From contig NZ_JACHNF010000001.1 of the NCBI RefSeq assembly GCF_014205295.1, forward strand, positions 1,054,001 through 1,118,000: a stretch of DNA of 64,000 bases. The letters are read 5' to 3'. Positions 37,856 through 46,096 of the stretch are shown here, one piece after another. This DNA is from Kribbella solani (GTDB taxonomy: Bacteria; Actinomycetota; Actinomycetes; Propionibacteriales; Kribbellaceae). Numbering within the stretch: position 1 is the stretch's first letter; every line of letters starts with the position of its first letter. The position numbers and the translations under genes were made by a program. The notes beneath the pieces are model-generated. The model was given only the letters and a program-made list of their open reading frames with translations, was not told where the DNA came from and made no database searches.

Positions 37856-38970
37856 AAACCCTCCACCCCAGTCGGCACGGTTGCGTGGACGCGAAAGCCG
37901 CCGCCCGGTCCGGGGCCGAGCTCCAGCCTGCCGTCGACCAGCGCGAGCCGCTCCCGCATCCCGCGCAACCCATGCCCACCGTCACTGAACTCATCAGCAT
38001 TCGGGCCGGTGCCGTCGTCGGTGATGGTCAGTTCGATCGACTCGGCTGTCCAGGTCAGCTCGACCTGTACGGAGCGGGCCCGAGCGTGGCGGCGGGTGTT
38101 GTTCAACGCCTCCTGGGTTACGCGGTACAGGGTTACTGCAGCTAGCGCGTCGCCGGGCCGGGGTTCTCCGGTGACTTGATAACTGGCAGGCGGACCGTCA
38201 ACACCGCTCGATTTCACCAGCTCCGGCAGATCGTCCAGACCCGGCATCGGGCCGGTTTCTTCGCTCCGGAGCACGCCGAGCAGTTCCCGGATCTCTCGCG
38301 ACGCCCCACTGCCCGCGGTACGGATCCGCTGCAGCGCCGCCCGCGCCTCGTCGGGCCGGCTGTCGAAGAGCTGCAGTCCGACCATCGCCTGCATCGACAC
38401 CGCCTCGACCGACTGGGTGATCACATCGTGCAGATCACGCGCGATCGCGAGCCGTTCCTCGGTCACGCGTCGCTCGATCGCCTGCTCGCGCGCGGTGCGT
38501 TCCGCGTCAGCCCGTGCAGTCAGCGCCGTACGCCGGAAGGCCAGCGCCCGCCCGATCGTTAACGCCAGCACCAGCCACCCGGCCGTACCGATCAGATCGC
38601 TGCCGGCCCGGGTCGTCGCGGCCGCGATCGCGAACGCCGGGAGCGCGGCGAGCGTGGTCCAGCCGATCGATCGCAGCCGAAGGTCCAGCGCGCCAACGGT
38701 GCCTACGGCAACAGCGAACGACAGCAGGAACGGCCCGTCCAGCAGGGGAGTGATCGGCGAGAGCTGACCGGCCGCGCCAAGCAGACCGATCAGCCAGGTC
38801 ACGGGCAGCGGAGCGTACCGCCGCCACACCAGCGGCAAGCTCACGATCACGGCGTACGCGACGGCGGCCAACTGTTCGCCGGTCGATGCCTGATGCCCGC
38901 GCAGGGTGACGACGCCGATCAGCGCGATGAGCACGGCGAGGCCGGCATCGAGGAGTCGCGGTTTCGCCAT
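37852..38970 (-). CDS. NarL-type sensor histidine kinase
   Basis: The 372-residue kinase has about six membrane helices in the first 160 residues with almost no extracellular domain. It then has a HisKA_3 dimerisation domain with the phospho-acceptor in ARDLHDVITQSVEAVS and a HATPase_c domain (TDDGTGPNA, GHGLRGMRERLALV). This membrane-sensor layout fits detection of membrane or cell-envelope stress, but no ligand can be inferred. It is cotranscribed with the downstream response regulator. Confidence 0.93.
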   Translation of the reverse strand: MAKPRLLDAGLAVLIALIGVVTLRGHQASTGEQLAAVAYAVIVSLPLVWRRYAPLPVTWLIGLLGAAGQLSPITPLLDGPFLLSFAVAVGTVGALDLRLRSIGWTTLAALPAFAIAAATTRAGSDLIGTAGWLVLALTIGRALAFRRTALTARADAERTAREQAIERRVTEERLAIARDLHDVITQSVEAVSMQAMVGLQLFDSRPDEARAALQRIRTAGSGASREIRELLGVLRSEETGPMPGLDDLPELVKSSGVDGPPASYQVTGEPRPGDALAAVTLYRVTQEALNNTRRHARARSVQVELTWTAESIELTITDDGTGPNADEFSDGGHGLRGMRERLALVDGRLELGPGPGGGFRVHATVPTGVEGL

Positions 38971-39122
38971 GACGATCCTGAGTGTACGACGGCCTGTCGC
39001 GATGAAGTTGTTGTGGAAAGGGTTGAGGTATTCGAACGTTTGGAGGAAACTGGCGACATTGTGGGAATGCTTGGTTAGGTTTTCACAAGACCGCCTCCTC
39101 CTACCGCCCCAGGAGTTCTTCG
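38971..39122. promoter_or_regulatory. Divergent promoter region of kinase and chitinase
   Basis: These 152 bp are noticeably richer in A and T than their surroundings and must hold both divergent promoters. A GGAG lies about 10 nt before the chitinase ATG. I could not place reliable -10 and -35 boxes and saw no dre-like site. Confidence 0.4.
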
Positions 39123-40073
39123 ATGCGTCGTCTTTTCACGGCTGTTCTTGCCTGTCTCGGCATCACCGCGACCGCACTGGTCGACAGCGCACCCGCGTAC
39201 GCGACCGGGTTCACGACCTACGGCAGCGGCGTCAACGTCCGCGCCGACGCGTACCTGTCCGCCGCGGTCGTTCGTACGCTGAGCGGACCCACCTCGATCG
39301 ACGTGGACTGTCAGAAGCACGGCGACCGGGTCAGCAACTCGGACGGAACCAGCGAGTGGTGGGCACACGTGCCCGCGCTCGGCGGTTACGTCACCGTCGT
39401 GTACGTCTCGGTTCCGCAGGACAAGCTCCCGGGCGTACCGGAGTGCGGTACGGACAACCCGCCGCCGGCCGGTGGCGACATCACCCTGGCCGACGTCCAG
39501 GCCATGTTCGGTACGCGGATCGCGAACCCGTCGATCGTCGAGACCGGGCTGCCGTCGCTGAACCAGGCGATGCGGGACGCGAACATCAACACCGCGTACC
39601 GCAAGGCGGCCTTCCTGGCGACGCTGGTGCACGAGTCGCGGCTGGAGTACAACATCCGCGAGATCGGCGACACCCGGCTGTACGGCGGCCGCGGGTACAT
39701 CCAGCTCACCGGCGACTTCAACTACGGCCCGGCCGGTCAGTACTTCGGTATCGACCTGCTCGGCAACCCGGATCTCGCGATGTCGCTGCAGTGGAGCGCG
39801 CCGATCGCCCGCTGGTACTGGACGGTTGCCCGCAACATCAACCCGTACGCCGACAACCTGGACATGGGCCGGGTGAACGCGGCGATCGGCTACCCGGCCG
39901 GCGCGGAGGACCAGCGGCGCTGCGACTCGTTCAAGAACGCGATTCGCTACTTGACCGGGTCGGTGCCGTCCGGTGTGATCTGCACGCGTCCGTCGGCGCT
40001 GAAGGGTGACACCAGCAAGCTCACCCGCACCCAGTTCGACGACCTCGCCAAGAACGGCGGGGGACTGGGCTGA
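39123..40073 (+). CDS. Secreted GH19 chitinase with N-terminal SH3-like domain
   Basis: The 316-residue product has a Sec signal peptide (about 28 residues, ending near SAPAYA). A bacterial SH3-like domain (YGSGVNVRADAYLSAAVVRTL) probably binds the cell wall or substrate, and a Pro/Gly linker follows. The GH19-type lysozyme/chitinase domain has the catalytic Glu in LVHESRLEYNIREIG and the signature YGGRGYIQLTGDFNYG. GH19 enzymes hydrolyse chitin or, in endolysin-like members, peptidoglycan; the SH3 domain leaves both open. An NgcEFG-like importer elsewhere in the window would suit uptake of chitin breakdown products. Confidence 0.88.
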   Translation: MRRLFTAVLACLGITATALVDSAPAYATGFTTYGSGVNVRADAYLSAAVVRTLSGPTSIDVDCQKHGDRVSNSDGTSEWWAHVPALGGYVTVVYVSVPQDKLPGVPECGTDNPPPAGGDITLADVQAMFGTRIANPSIVETGLPSLNQAMRDANINTAYRKAAFLATLVHESRLEYNIREIGDTRLYGGRGYIQLTGDFNYGPAGQYFGIDLLGNPDLAMSLQWSAPIARWYWTVARNINPYADNLDMGRVNAAIGYPAGAEDQRRCDSFKNAIRYLTGSVPSGVICTRPSALKGDTSKLTRTQFDDLAKNGGGLG

Positions 40074-40131
40074 GCGTCCCGTAAGGGCCTGCGGCCGGCC
40101 GGTTGCCACCAGAGCACCCGGCCGGTCCAAC

Positions 40132-40207
40132 GGCCGCTCCAGCTCAGACCGGCCGCTCCAGCTCAGACCGGCCGCTCCAGCTCAGACCGGCCGCTCCAGC
40201 TCAGACC
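40132..40207. repeat. 19-bp tandem repeat, four copies
   Basis: GGCCGCTCCAGCTCAGACC occurs four times in a row without mismatch (40132-40150, 40151-40169, 40170-40188, 40189-40207). Degenerate GGCCGCTCC units follow to about 40250. The array lies between the convergent chitinase and methyltransferase genes and is likely to vary in copy number. Confidence 0.95.
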
Positions 40208-40252
40208 GGCCGCTCCGGCCTAGGCCGGCCGCTCCAGGCCGGTTGGTCCGGC

Positions 40253-40930
40253 TCAGGCTGGTTGGGCGACGACCCAGACCTGGTCCGGGGTGAGGTAGCG
40301 GGTGCGTCGCAGGCCCGCCTCGGCCAGCTGAGTGGCCAGCTGGTCCTCGGTGAGGTTCTGGGTGAGGATCTGCTGCGACCAGGACCTGCCGCCGACGGTG
40401 TGGGTGAGCGTCGCGGCCTGGCGTCCGCCGGGGAGTTCTTCGAGGTCGGAGATCACCATCGTGCCGCGGTCGCTCGTCATCACGACCGGTCCACGCAACA
40501 TGCCCGGAGTCTGCTGCTGAAGGATCACCGAACCACCAGGGCGTACGCGGTGGGCGCAGGTCCGCAGCAGGCGGAGCCGCTCCGCGTCGTCGGCGACGTT
40601 GATCAGGTACGACATCATCAGTACGAGATCGAACCGCCGCTCCAACCGCAACTCCCCAATGGTCGAACAGATCGTCTCGACACTTGGCACCCGGACGCGG
40701 GCGATCATGTCGGGTGACTCGTCGACCGCGACGACGTGATGTCCGAGTGCGGTCAGCGCGCGGGTGATCCGCCCGGTGCCGCAGCCGAGTTCCAGCACGC
40801 TGCTGCCGGGGGCGATTGCCCCGTCGATCAGTTCGTCCTCGCCGTGCACCGGCGTGACCTCGTACAACTCGACCGCGCTGCCGTCCGGCGTGTGCGGTCC
40901 CGGCCCACTACCACCCTGTCCGACTCTCAT
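40253..40930 (-). CDS. SAM-dependent class I methyltransferase
   Basis: The 225-residue protein has the SAM-binding motif I VLELGCGTGRITRAL, then the acidic loop VVAVDESPDMI, and a motif II/III region (FDLVLMMSYLINV, RVRPGGSVILQQQ). The substrate is not predictable; the family includes small-molecule, ubiquinone-type and tellurite-resistance-like methyltransferases. The ATG at 40930 is preceded by GAGGGTGG and is preferred to an ATG at 40960. The gene is flanked on both sides by CTCAGACCG-containing repeats. Confidence 0.85.
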   Translation of the reverse strand: MRVGQGGSGPGPHTPDGSAVELYEVTPVHGEDELIDGAIAPGSSVLELGCGTGRITRALTALGHHVVAVDESPDMIARVRVPSVETICSTIGELRLERRFDLVLMMSYLINVADDAERLRLLRTCAHRVRPGGSVILQQQTPGMLRGPVVMTSDRGTMVISDLEELPGGRQAATLTHTVGGRSWSQQILTQNLTEDQLATQLAEAGLRRTRYLTPDQVWVVAQPA

Positions 40931-40975
40931 CGTTCCACCCTCGCGAAAGCTCCGCCCCACGCCGATTCTTTCGGC

Positions 40976-41034
40976 TCAGACCGAAGGCCGGGATCAGACC
41001 GAAGGTCCGGGTGATCAGGCCGAAGGGCCGGTGA
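40976..41034. repeat. Imperfect 18-21-bp triple repeat
   Basis: Three units begin TCAGACCGAAGG or TCAGGCCGAAGG (40976-40993, 40994-41014, 41015-41034). The last unit includes the stop codon and final codons of the TetR gene. The shared CTCAGACCG word also occurs in the array at 40132-40207 on the other side of the methyltransferase gene. Confidence 0.75.
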
Positions 41035-41596
41035 CGAGCGCGACCGTTCCGTCGACCGCCGACGCGAGCTCCGCCGCCGACTGGCCGGCGCGCTCGCGGA
41101 CGCGCAGCCCCAGCACGAGCGTGAACACGAGGTCGGCCACCTGATCGACGTCCAGGTCGGCCGGAAGCTCGCCCGTACGGCGACCGCGGTCCAGCAGCGC
41201 CGTCAGCGCTGCCCGGGTCGTGCCGAACGCCGCGCCGATCCGCTCGCTCGCCCGCGCGTCGGAGTTGCCGAGCTCGGTCGCCGAGTTCACCACCAGACAG
41301 CCGCGCCCGTCCACGTGGCTGACCGTCCACACCAGCCAGTCGCGCAGCACCTCCGCGACCGGGCCGTCGGCGCCGAGCCGTTCCGCGGCCTCGGCCGACT
41401 CCGTCTCGCGGTAGTGATCGAGCGCGCGCAGGAACAGCGAATGCTTGTCGGTGAAGGTCCGGTACAGGCTGCTCGACGTCAGCTCCAGCTCACTGCCGAG
41501 GTCCCGGACCGAGGTCGCGTTGTAGCCGCGCCGCCAGAACAGGTCGGTCGCCCGCGCCACCACGTCCTGCTCGTCGAACTGCCGGGGTCGTGCCAT
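41015..41596 (-). CDS. TetR-family transcriptional regulator
   Basis: The 193-residue regulator has an N-terminal TetR helix-turn-helix (ATDLFWRRGYNATSVRDLG, then LTSSSLYRTFTDKHSLF) and a ligand-binding C-terminal domain with a conserved RGCLVVNSATELG segment. It is transcribed divergently from an MFS exporter gene. A 15-bp inverted repeat sits in the 95-bp gap, so it very likely represses the exporter and itself until a ligand binds. Confidence 0.93.
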   Translation of the reverse strand: MARPRQFDEQDVVARATDLFWRRGYNATSVRDLGSELELTSSSLYRTFTDKHSLFLRALDHYRETESAEAAERLGADGPVAEVLRDWLVWTVSHVDGRGCLVVNSATELGNSDARASERIGAAFGTTRAALTALLDRGRRTGELPADLDVDQVADLVFTLVLGLRVRERAGQSAAELASAVDGTVALVTGPSA

Positions 41597-41620
41597 CCGC
41601 TTGCCCTCACCTCAGTTGTG

Positions 41621-41666
41621 GATCGATCGTTTCCATATTATCGTACCGGTTTGGAAACGATCGATC
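41621..41666. promoter_or_regulatory. Operator for the TetR regulator and MFS exporter
   Basis: GATCGATCGTTTCCA (41621-41635) and its exact reverse complement (41652-41666) flank 16 AT-rich bases that include TATTAT. The AT-rich centre offers -10 elements on both strands, so a bound TetR dimer pair would block both divergent genes. Confidence 0.85.
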
Positions 41667-41691
41667 CCAAACTAGAGTGGAGCTTCGAACG

Positions 41692-42861
41692 ATGACAGTT
41701 ACCGGCGTTGAGGTGGCGGTTCGTACGCGCTGGCCGGCGGTACTCGTGGTGACCCTTGGCACCTTCCTGCTGGTGACCGCCGAGCAGCTGCCGATCGGGC
41801 TGCTGACGTCGATCGGTTCGGCGCTCGCGGTGAGCGAAGGGACCGCCGGCCTGTTGGTGACCGTCCCGAGCATCGTCGCCGCGGTGTCCGCGGTGGCCGT
41901 TCCGCTGGCGGTTCGCGGGCTGGATCGGCGGCTGCTGCTGATCGGTCTGATGGGGCTGATGGTCGTCGCCAACGCGGTGTGCGCGCTGGCGCCCAACTTT
42001 TCGGTACTGCTCGCCGCCCGGGTCGGTGTCGGCATCGCCATCGGCGGCTTCTGGGCGGTGGCCGGTGGACTGGCGGTGCGGCTCGTACCGGCCGTGACCG
42101 TGCCGCGGGCGACGGCCGTCATCTTCGGCGGGGTCGGCGCCGCCAACGTCTTCGGCGTACCGCTCGGCACCGTGGTCGGCAACTGGGTGGGCTGGCGGGC
42201 CGCCTTCGCCGGGCTCGGTGGGCTCGCCCTGCTGACGCTGCTCGCGTTGACGATGGTGCTGCCCCGGCTGATCGCCGACGAGCCGATCGCCGTCCGCAAA
42301 CTGGCCGACCAGTTCGGCAACCCGGGCGTACGCATCGGCATCCTCGTCACGGTCCTGGTCGTGACGGGGCACTTCGCGGCGTACACCTTCGTGAGTCCGG
42401 TGCTGCAGGACCTCGGCGGGGTCGACGAAAGACTGGTCGGTCCGCTGCTGTTCGGCTTCGGCATCGCCGGTCTGACCGGCAACTTCATCGCGCCGTGGGG
42501 GCTCGCCCGGGGCGTACGCGCGACCGTCGCGGTGATCGTGATCGCGCTGGCGGCGATCCTGCTCGCCTTCCCCTGGCTCGGAACCGGGGCGGCCGGCGCG
42601 ATCATCCTGCTGATCGCGTGGGGACTCGTGTACGGCGGGGTGTCGGTCAGCCTGCAGACCTGGATGATCCGGGCCGCGCCGCAGGCCGTCGAGACGGCGT
42701 CCGCGCTCTGGGTAGCGATGTTCAACCTGGCGATCGGCCTCGGCGCGCTTGGCGGCGGCCTCGTCGTCGACGCGTTGCCACTCCGGGGCGTACTGCTCCT
42801 GGCCGGCGTCCTCGTACTCCTGGCCGGCGGGGCGGTAGCAGCCGCGCGAACCAGAACCTGA
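41692..42861 (+). CDS. MFS drug/metabolite exporter
   Basis: The 389-residue protein is a 12-helix major facilitator of the DHA1 type (arabinose-efflux/chloramphenicol-resistance-like). The loop between helices 2 and 3 reads GLDRRLLLIG, and ARVGVGIAIGGFWAVAGGLAVRL matches the motif C region of antiporters. The ATG at 41692 follows GTGGAG. It is regulated by the divergent TetR gene through the operator between them. The exported compound is unknown. Confidence 0.9.
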   Translation: MTVTGVEVAVRTRWPAVLVVTLGTFLLVTAEQLPIGLLTSIGSALAVSEGTAGLLVTVPSIVAAVSAVAVPLAVRGLDRRLLLIGLMGLMVVANAVCALAPNFSVLLAARVGVGIAIGGFWAVAGGLAVRLVPAVTVPRATAVIFGGVGAANVFGVPLGTVVGNWVGWRAAFAGLGGLALLTLLALTMVLPRLIADEPIAVRKLADQFGNPGVRIGILVTVLVVTGHFAAYTFVSPVLQDLGGVDERLVGPLLFGFGIAGLTGNFIAPWGLARGVRATVAVIVIALAAILLAFPWLGTGAAGAIILLIAWGLVYGGVSVSLQTWMIRAAPQAVETASALWVAMFNLAIGLGALGGGLVVDALPLRGVLLLAGVLVLLAGGAVAAARTRT

Positions 42862-42949
42862 CCTCGTTGCATGGGCGGCGTCGACGTTCCGATGCAGGAG
42901 TTCTACACCGAGAAGCTCGGGTGGTGGGTGGTGTGGGGTGGGGGTACGG

Positions 42950-42955
42950 CATGCT
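42950..42955 (+). promoter_or_regulatory. Possible leaderless -10 box
   Basis: CATGCT ends 6 nt before the ATG at 42962. The first base departs from TANNNT, so this is the weakest of the six boxes with this spacing. Confidence 0.35.
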
Positions 42956-42961
42956 TGGTGG

Positions 42962-43315
42962 ATGGAGATTTCTGTCGATCCGGTTGGGCTGACGCCGCCG
43001 TACGAGCAGGTGCGTTCGCAGATCGAGAACCTGATCCGGAGCGGCGAGCTGGCGCGTGGTACGCGGTTACCCACCGTCCGGCAGCTCTCCCTGGATCTGG
43101 GGCTGGCGGTGAACACGGTTGCCCGCGCGTACAAGGAACTCGAAGCTGATCACCTGATCGAAACCCGCGGCCGCAACGGCACCTTCGTACTCGCGTCCCG
43201 CAGCCGCGTAGACGACGAACCGTCCCAGACCGCCGCGACCGCCCTCGCCCAGGCCGCCCACCGCGCCGAACTCTCCCTGGCCGAAGCAACCGAACTACTC
43301 CGCCGCGCCTGGTAA
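42962..43315 (+). CDS. GntR-family regulator, YtrA type
   Basis: The 117-residue protein is a short GntR regulator with only the winged helix (YEQVRSQIENLIRSGELARGTRLPTVRQL, LGLAVNTVARAYKELEADHLIETRGRNG) and a small helical C-terminal tail, as in the YtrA subfamily. YtrA regulators usually control ABC transporters for cell-wall-active compounds, and an ABC exporter operon lies 2 kb away. The ATG is chosen because the protein begins normally there. The 3' end overlaps the convergent histidine kinase gene by 21 bp. Confidence 0.88.
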   Translation: MEISVDPVGLTPPYEQVRSQIENLIRSGELARGTRLPTVRQLSLDLGLAVNTVARAYKELEADHLIETRGRNGTFVLASRSRVDDEPSQTAATALAQAAHRAELSLAEATELLRRAW

Positions 43316-44419
43316 CCACGCTCCAGGAGTTACGAAGTCCACGCTGATCTCCAGACCACCTGATGGCAACGCCTGCACGGTCAGCGCGGCGTTGTGCGCG
43401 CGGGCGATCGCGGCGACGATCGCCAGGCCCAGCCCGTGCCCGTCGGCGTGTTCGTCGGTGTGCCCGGTGCGGGTGGCGTCAAGTCGCTGGAACGGCTCCG
43501 TCAGACGGGCTACTTCGGTCGGTGGGACGAATGGCCCGGTGTTGCTGATGGTGAGCCGGCCGGTGGCCGAGGTGGTCAGCTCCACCGATCCGTCGCGGTG
43601 GTTGTGGCGGATGGCGTTCTCGATCAGATTCGTGATCAGGCTCGTCGCCAGTGGGATGTCGCCCATCACTGTGCTCGGGGCGAGAGCGGAGTGGATGCGG
43701 ACACCACGCTGCTCAGCCGCTGCCTGGTGCTCCACAGCCAGCTGCGCGGCCAGGTCAGCAAGGTCGAACCGCGTCCAGTGCTCGACACCTCGTTGACCGT
43801 TGGCGAGTGCGAGCAGTGCGGCGATCAGCTCCTCCTGCTGGCGTCCAAGTGCAAGCAGGTCGTTGCAGGCCGAGCGGAGGGTGGTGGCTGTGGCATCAGG
43901 GTCGGCCAGCGCGAGTTGCAGCAGCGTACGTTGCACGGTGAGCGGTGTACGCAGCTCATGAGATGCGTTCGCGACGAACTGGCGCTGTGCGGTGAAGGAC
44001 TCGTGCAGCCGTAGCAACAGCCCGTCCAACGTGTCGGCGAGCTCGGTGAGCTCGCGGTACGCAGGTGGCGTCGGCAGTCGCGTAGCGAGGTCATCGGCGG
44101 ACAGGCGCCTGGCGGACAAGGTCATCGCGTGCAGCGGCCGCAAAGCGCGCCCAGCGCTCATCCAGCCGACAGTAACCGACAGACCGGCCAGTACGAGGCA
44201 TGCAAGGGCGGAGACGCGGAGTACTGTGGACAGGTTGCTGGTGTTGTTAGCGGCAGCCGTCTGTCCTGGGCCGGCGATCGTGTTGCTGCCGCCGTACAGT
44301 GCGACCGCCACGACGGTCAGTAGGACCACACCGATTCCGAAGACCAGACCGGAGTGCACAAACGCCAGCCGGGTACGCAGCCGGGGAAGTGTGTCTGGAC
44401 TGGTCGCTGTGCTGGTCAT
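43295..44419 (-). CDS. OmpR-type sensor histidine kinase
   Basis: The 374-residue kinase has two membrane helices (about residues 20-45 and 68-90) around a short extracellular loop. A HAMP domain, a HisKA domain with the phospho-acceptor in NASHELRTPLTVQRTLL and a HATPase_c domain (NLIENAIRHN, GHGLGLAIVAAIARAH) follow. It overlaps the upstream response regulator gene by 4 bp. With the adjacent ABC exporter genes it probably forms a detection and detoxification module. Its tail overlaps the GntR gene on the other strand. Confidence 0.93.
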   Translation of the reverse strand: MTSTATSPDTLPRLRTRLAFVHSGLVFGIGVVLLTVVAVALYGGSNTIAGPGQTAAANNTSNLSTVLRVSALACLVLAGLSVTVGWMSAGRALRPLHAMTLSARRLSADDLATRLPTPPAYRELTELADTLDGLLLRLHESFTAQRQFVANASHELRTPLTVQRTLLQLALADPDATATTLRSACNDLLALGRQQEELIAALLALANGQRGVEHWTRFDLADLAAQLAVEHQAAAEQRGVRIHSALAPSTVMGDIPLATSLITNLIENAIRHNHRDGSVELTTSATGRLTISNTGPFVPPTEVARLTEPFQRLDATRTGHTDEHADGHGLGLAIVAAIARAHNAALTVQALPSGGLEISVDFVTPGAWLPGAAE

Positions 44420-45078
44420 CGGTCACCGATCCGGTAGCCGCCTTCGCGGACAGTCTCGATGGACGGCGGCTGTCCGAGCTTGCCGCGCAGCCGTCCGATG
44501 GTCGTCTTCACCGTGGTCGTGAACGGATCGGTTGCCTCGTCCCACACCCGCTCCAGCAGTTCTTCCGCGGACACCACCCGGCCGCCGGCGGCTAGCAGGT
44601 ACTCCAGGACCGCGAACTCCTTCGGGCTCAGGTCGAGCCGCCGCCCGGCCCGCGAGGCGACCCGATGGCCCGGATCGACGATCAGGTCACCATTGTCAAG
44701 CACTGGCGGCACTGCCTGCGCGGAGCGGCGACCCAGCGCGCGGACCCGGGCCACCAGCTCGGCGAAATCGAAGGGCTTGGGCAGGTAGTCGTCCGCGCCG
44801 AGTCCGAGCCCTTCGACCCGGTCGCGGACGGTGCCCGCGGCGGTCAGCATCAGTACGCGCGTGGTGCCGGTGCCGGCGACGACCTGGCGGCACACCTCGT
44901 CGCCGTGCACCCCGGGCAGGTCCCGGTCCAGCACCACGACGTCGTACCTGGTGCCGGCCAGCCGCTCCAGCGCCGCATGCCCGTCCAGCGCGGTGTCCAC
45001 CGCCATCGCCTCCCGGCGCAGACCGGTGGTGATCAAGGTGTTCAACGTTCGGTGATCCTCCACCACCAGCACTCTCAT
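44416..45078 (-). CDS. OmpR/PhoB-family response regulator
   Basis: The 220-residue regulator has a receiver domain (MRVLVVEDHRTLNTLI, Asp in DVVVLDRDLPG, LMLTAAG, KPF) and a winged-helix output domain (LSPKEFAVLEYLLAAGG, VKTTIGRLRGKL, VREGGYRIG). The ATG at 45078 follows GTGGAGC; longer frames have no support. An 11-bp-spaced direct repeat sits in the 88-bp gap to the divergent ABC exporter operon, so this protein probably controls both sides. Confidence 0.94.
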   Translation of the reverse strand: MRVLVVEDHRTLNTLITTGLRREAMAVDTALDGHAALERLAGTRYDVVVLDRDLPGVHGDEVCRQVVAGTGTTRVLMLTAAGTVRDRVEGLGLGADDYLPKPFDFAELVARVRALGRRSAQAVPPVLDNGDLIVDPGHRVASRAGRRLDLSPKEFAVLEYLLAAGGRVVSAEELLERVWDEATDPFTTTVKTTIGRLRGKLGQPPSIETVREGGYRIGDR

Positions 45079-45101
45079 GTGCTCCACGATGCCAGGCCGT
45101 G

Positions 45102-45143
45102 GGTGACAGCGCGGTGACAGGTGAGCGCACCAGGCTGTCACCG
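45102..45143. promoter_or_regulatory. Putative response-regulator binding site
   Basis: GGTGACAG occurs at 45102-45109 and again at 45113-45120, an 11-bp period typical of OmpR-family sites. CTGTCACCG (45135-45143) is the exact reverse complement of CGGTGACAG (45112-45120). The group lies between the divergent regulator and ABC exporter genes, about 10 bp upstream of a TACAAA -10-like box. Confidence 0.65.
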
Positions 45144-45166
45144 GCTCCGGCGTACAAATCCGTGCC

Positions 45167-46096
45167 ATGAGTGATGCAACGATCGAGGTCGCCGGACTGC
45201 GGAAGCGGTACGGGTCGGCGACCGCACTGGACAACATGACGTTCACTGCCCAGGCGGGCCGCGTGACCGGGCTGATCGGGCCGAACGGCGCCGGCAAGTC
45301 CACCACCATGCGGATCATTCTTGGGCTGCACCGCGCTGACTCGGGGAGAGCACTGGTCGGCGGACAGCCGTACCAGTCGTACCCGTGTCCACCGCGGTCA
45401 CTGGGCGCGCTGCTGGACGCATCCGCGGTGCATCCGGCGCGGAGCGGGCGTAATCACCTGCTCTGGCTGGCGCAGTCGCAGGGCTTGGGGCATCGCCGCG
45501 TCGACCAGGTCCTCGAACAGGTAGGACTGGCGGGGGCGGGCCGGCGTGGCGTCGGTGGGTACTCGCTGGGCATGCGGCAGCGGCTTGGTATCGCGGCCGC
45601 GCTGCTGGGCGATCCACCGACGCTGATGCTGGACGAGCCGTTCAACGGCATGGACCCCGAGGGCATCGTCTGGCTGCGTGGCTACCTGCGCGGGCTGGCG
45701 GCGGAGGGGAGAGCCGTACTGGTTTCCAGCCACCTGATGAGCGAGCTGCAAGACATGGCGGACCACGTTGTCGTCGTCGGCCGCGGCCGGGTGATTGCCG
45801 ACTCCAGTGTCGCGGCGCTGATCGCAGGTGTCTCCGATGGCCAGGTGAGAGTGCGCACGACCGCACCCGAGTCGGCAGCAGCGGTTCTGTCAACGCTCGG
45901 CGGGCAGGTGACGTACGCCGAGCCGCAGGTCCTCCTGGTGCGCGGACCGGGCGCCGAACAAGTCGCGGAAGCGCTGTCTGCCGCCGGACTCGGTTTCTCT
46001 GAGCTGGCACCACACCGGGCCACGCTGGAGGAGGCGTACTTCGCACTGACCGGAGACGCCGCCGACTACCGCGCGACGGGCGGTGTGGCGTCGTGA
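45167..46096 (+). CDS. ABC transporter ATP-binding protein (BcrA-like)
   Basis: The 309-residue ATPase has Walker A GPNGAGKSTT, the Q-loop region, signature YSLGMRQRLGIAAALL (a variant of LSGGQ), Walker B LMLDEPFNGMDPEG and the switch histidine in VSSHLMSE. The C-terminal part is the regulatory domain of BcrA/drug-exporter ATPases. It starts the operon with two ABC-2 permeases and overlaps the first by 4 bp. An exporter for a peptide antibiotic or envelope-active compound is likely, by analogy to two-component-linked systems. Confidence 0.92.
   Translation: MSDATIEVAGLRKRYGSATALDNMTFTAQAGRVTGLIGPNGAGKSTTMRIILGLHRADSGRALVGGQPYQSYPCPPRSLGALLDASAVHPARSGRNHLLWLAQSQGLGHRRVDQVLEQVGLAGAGRRGVGGYSLGMRQRLGIAAALLGDPPTLMLDEPFNGMDPEGIVWLRGYLRGLAAEGRAVLVSSHLMSELQDMADHVVVVGRGRVIADSSVAALIAGVSDGQVRVRTTAPESAAAVLSTLGGQVTYAEPQVLLVRGPGAEQVAEALSAAGLGFSELAPHRATLEEAYFALTGDAADYRATGGVAS

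Noticed and set aside
38971..39122. A DasR site before the chitinase gene.
   Set aside because: No stretch matches the 12-base core at more than about half of its positions.
40132..40250. CRISPR array.
   Set aside because: The 19-bp units abut each other without spacers and no cas genes are nearby, so this is a simple tandem repeat.
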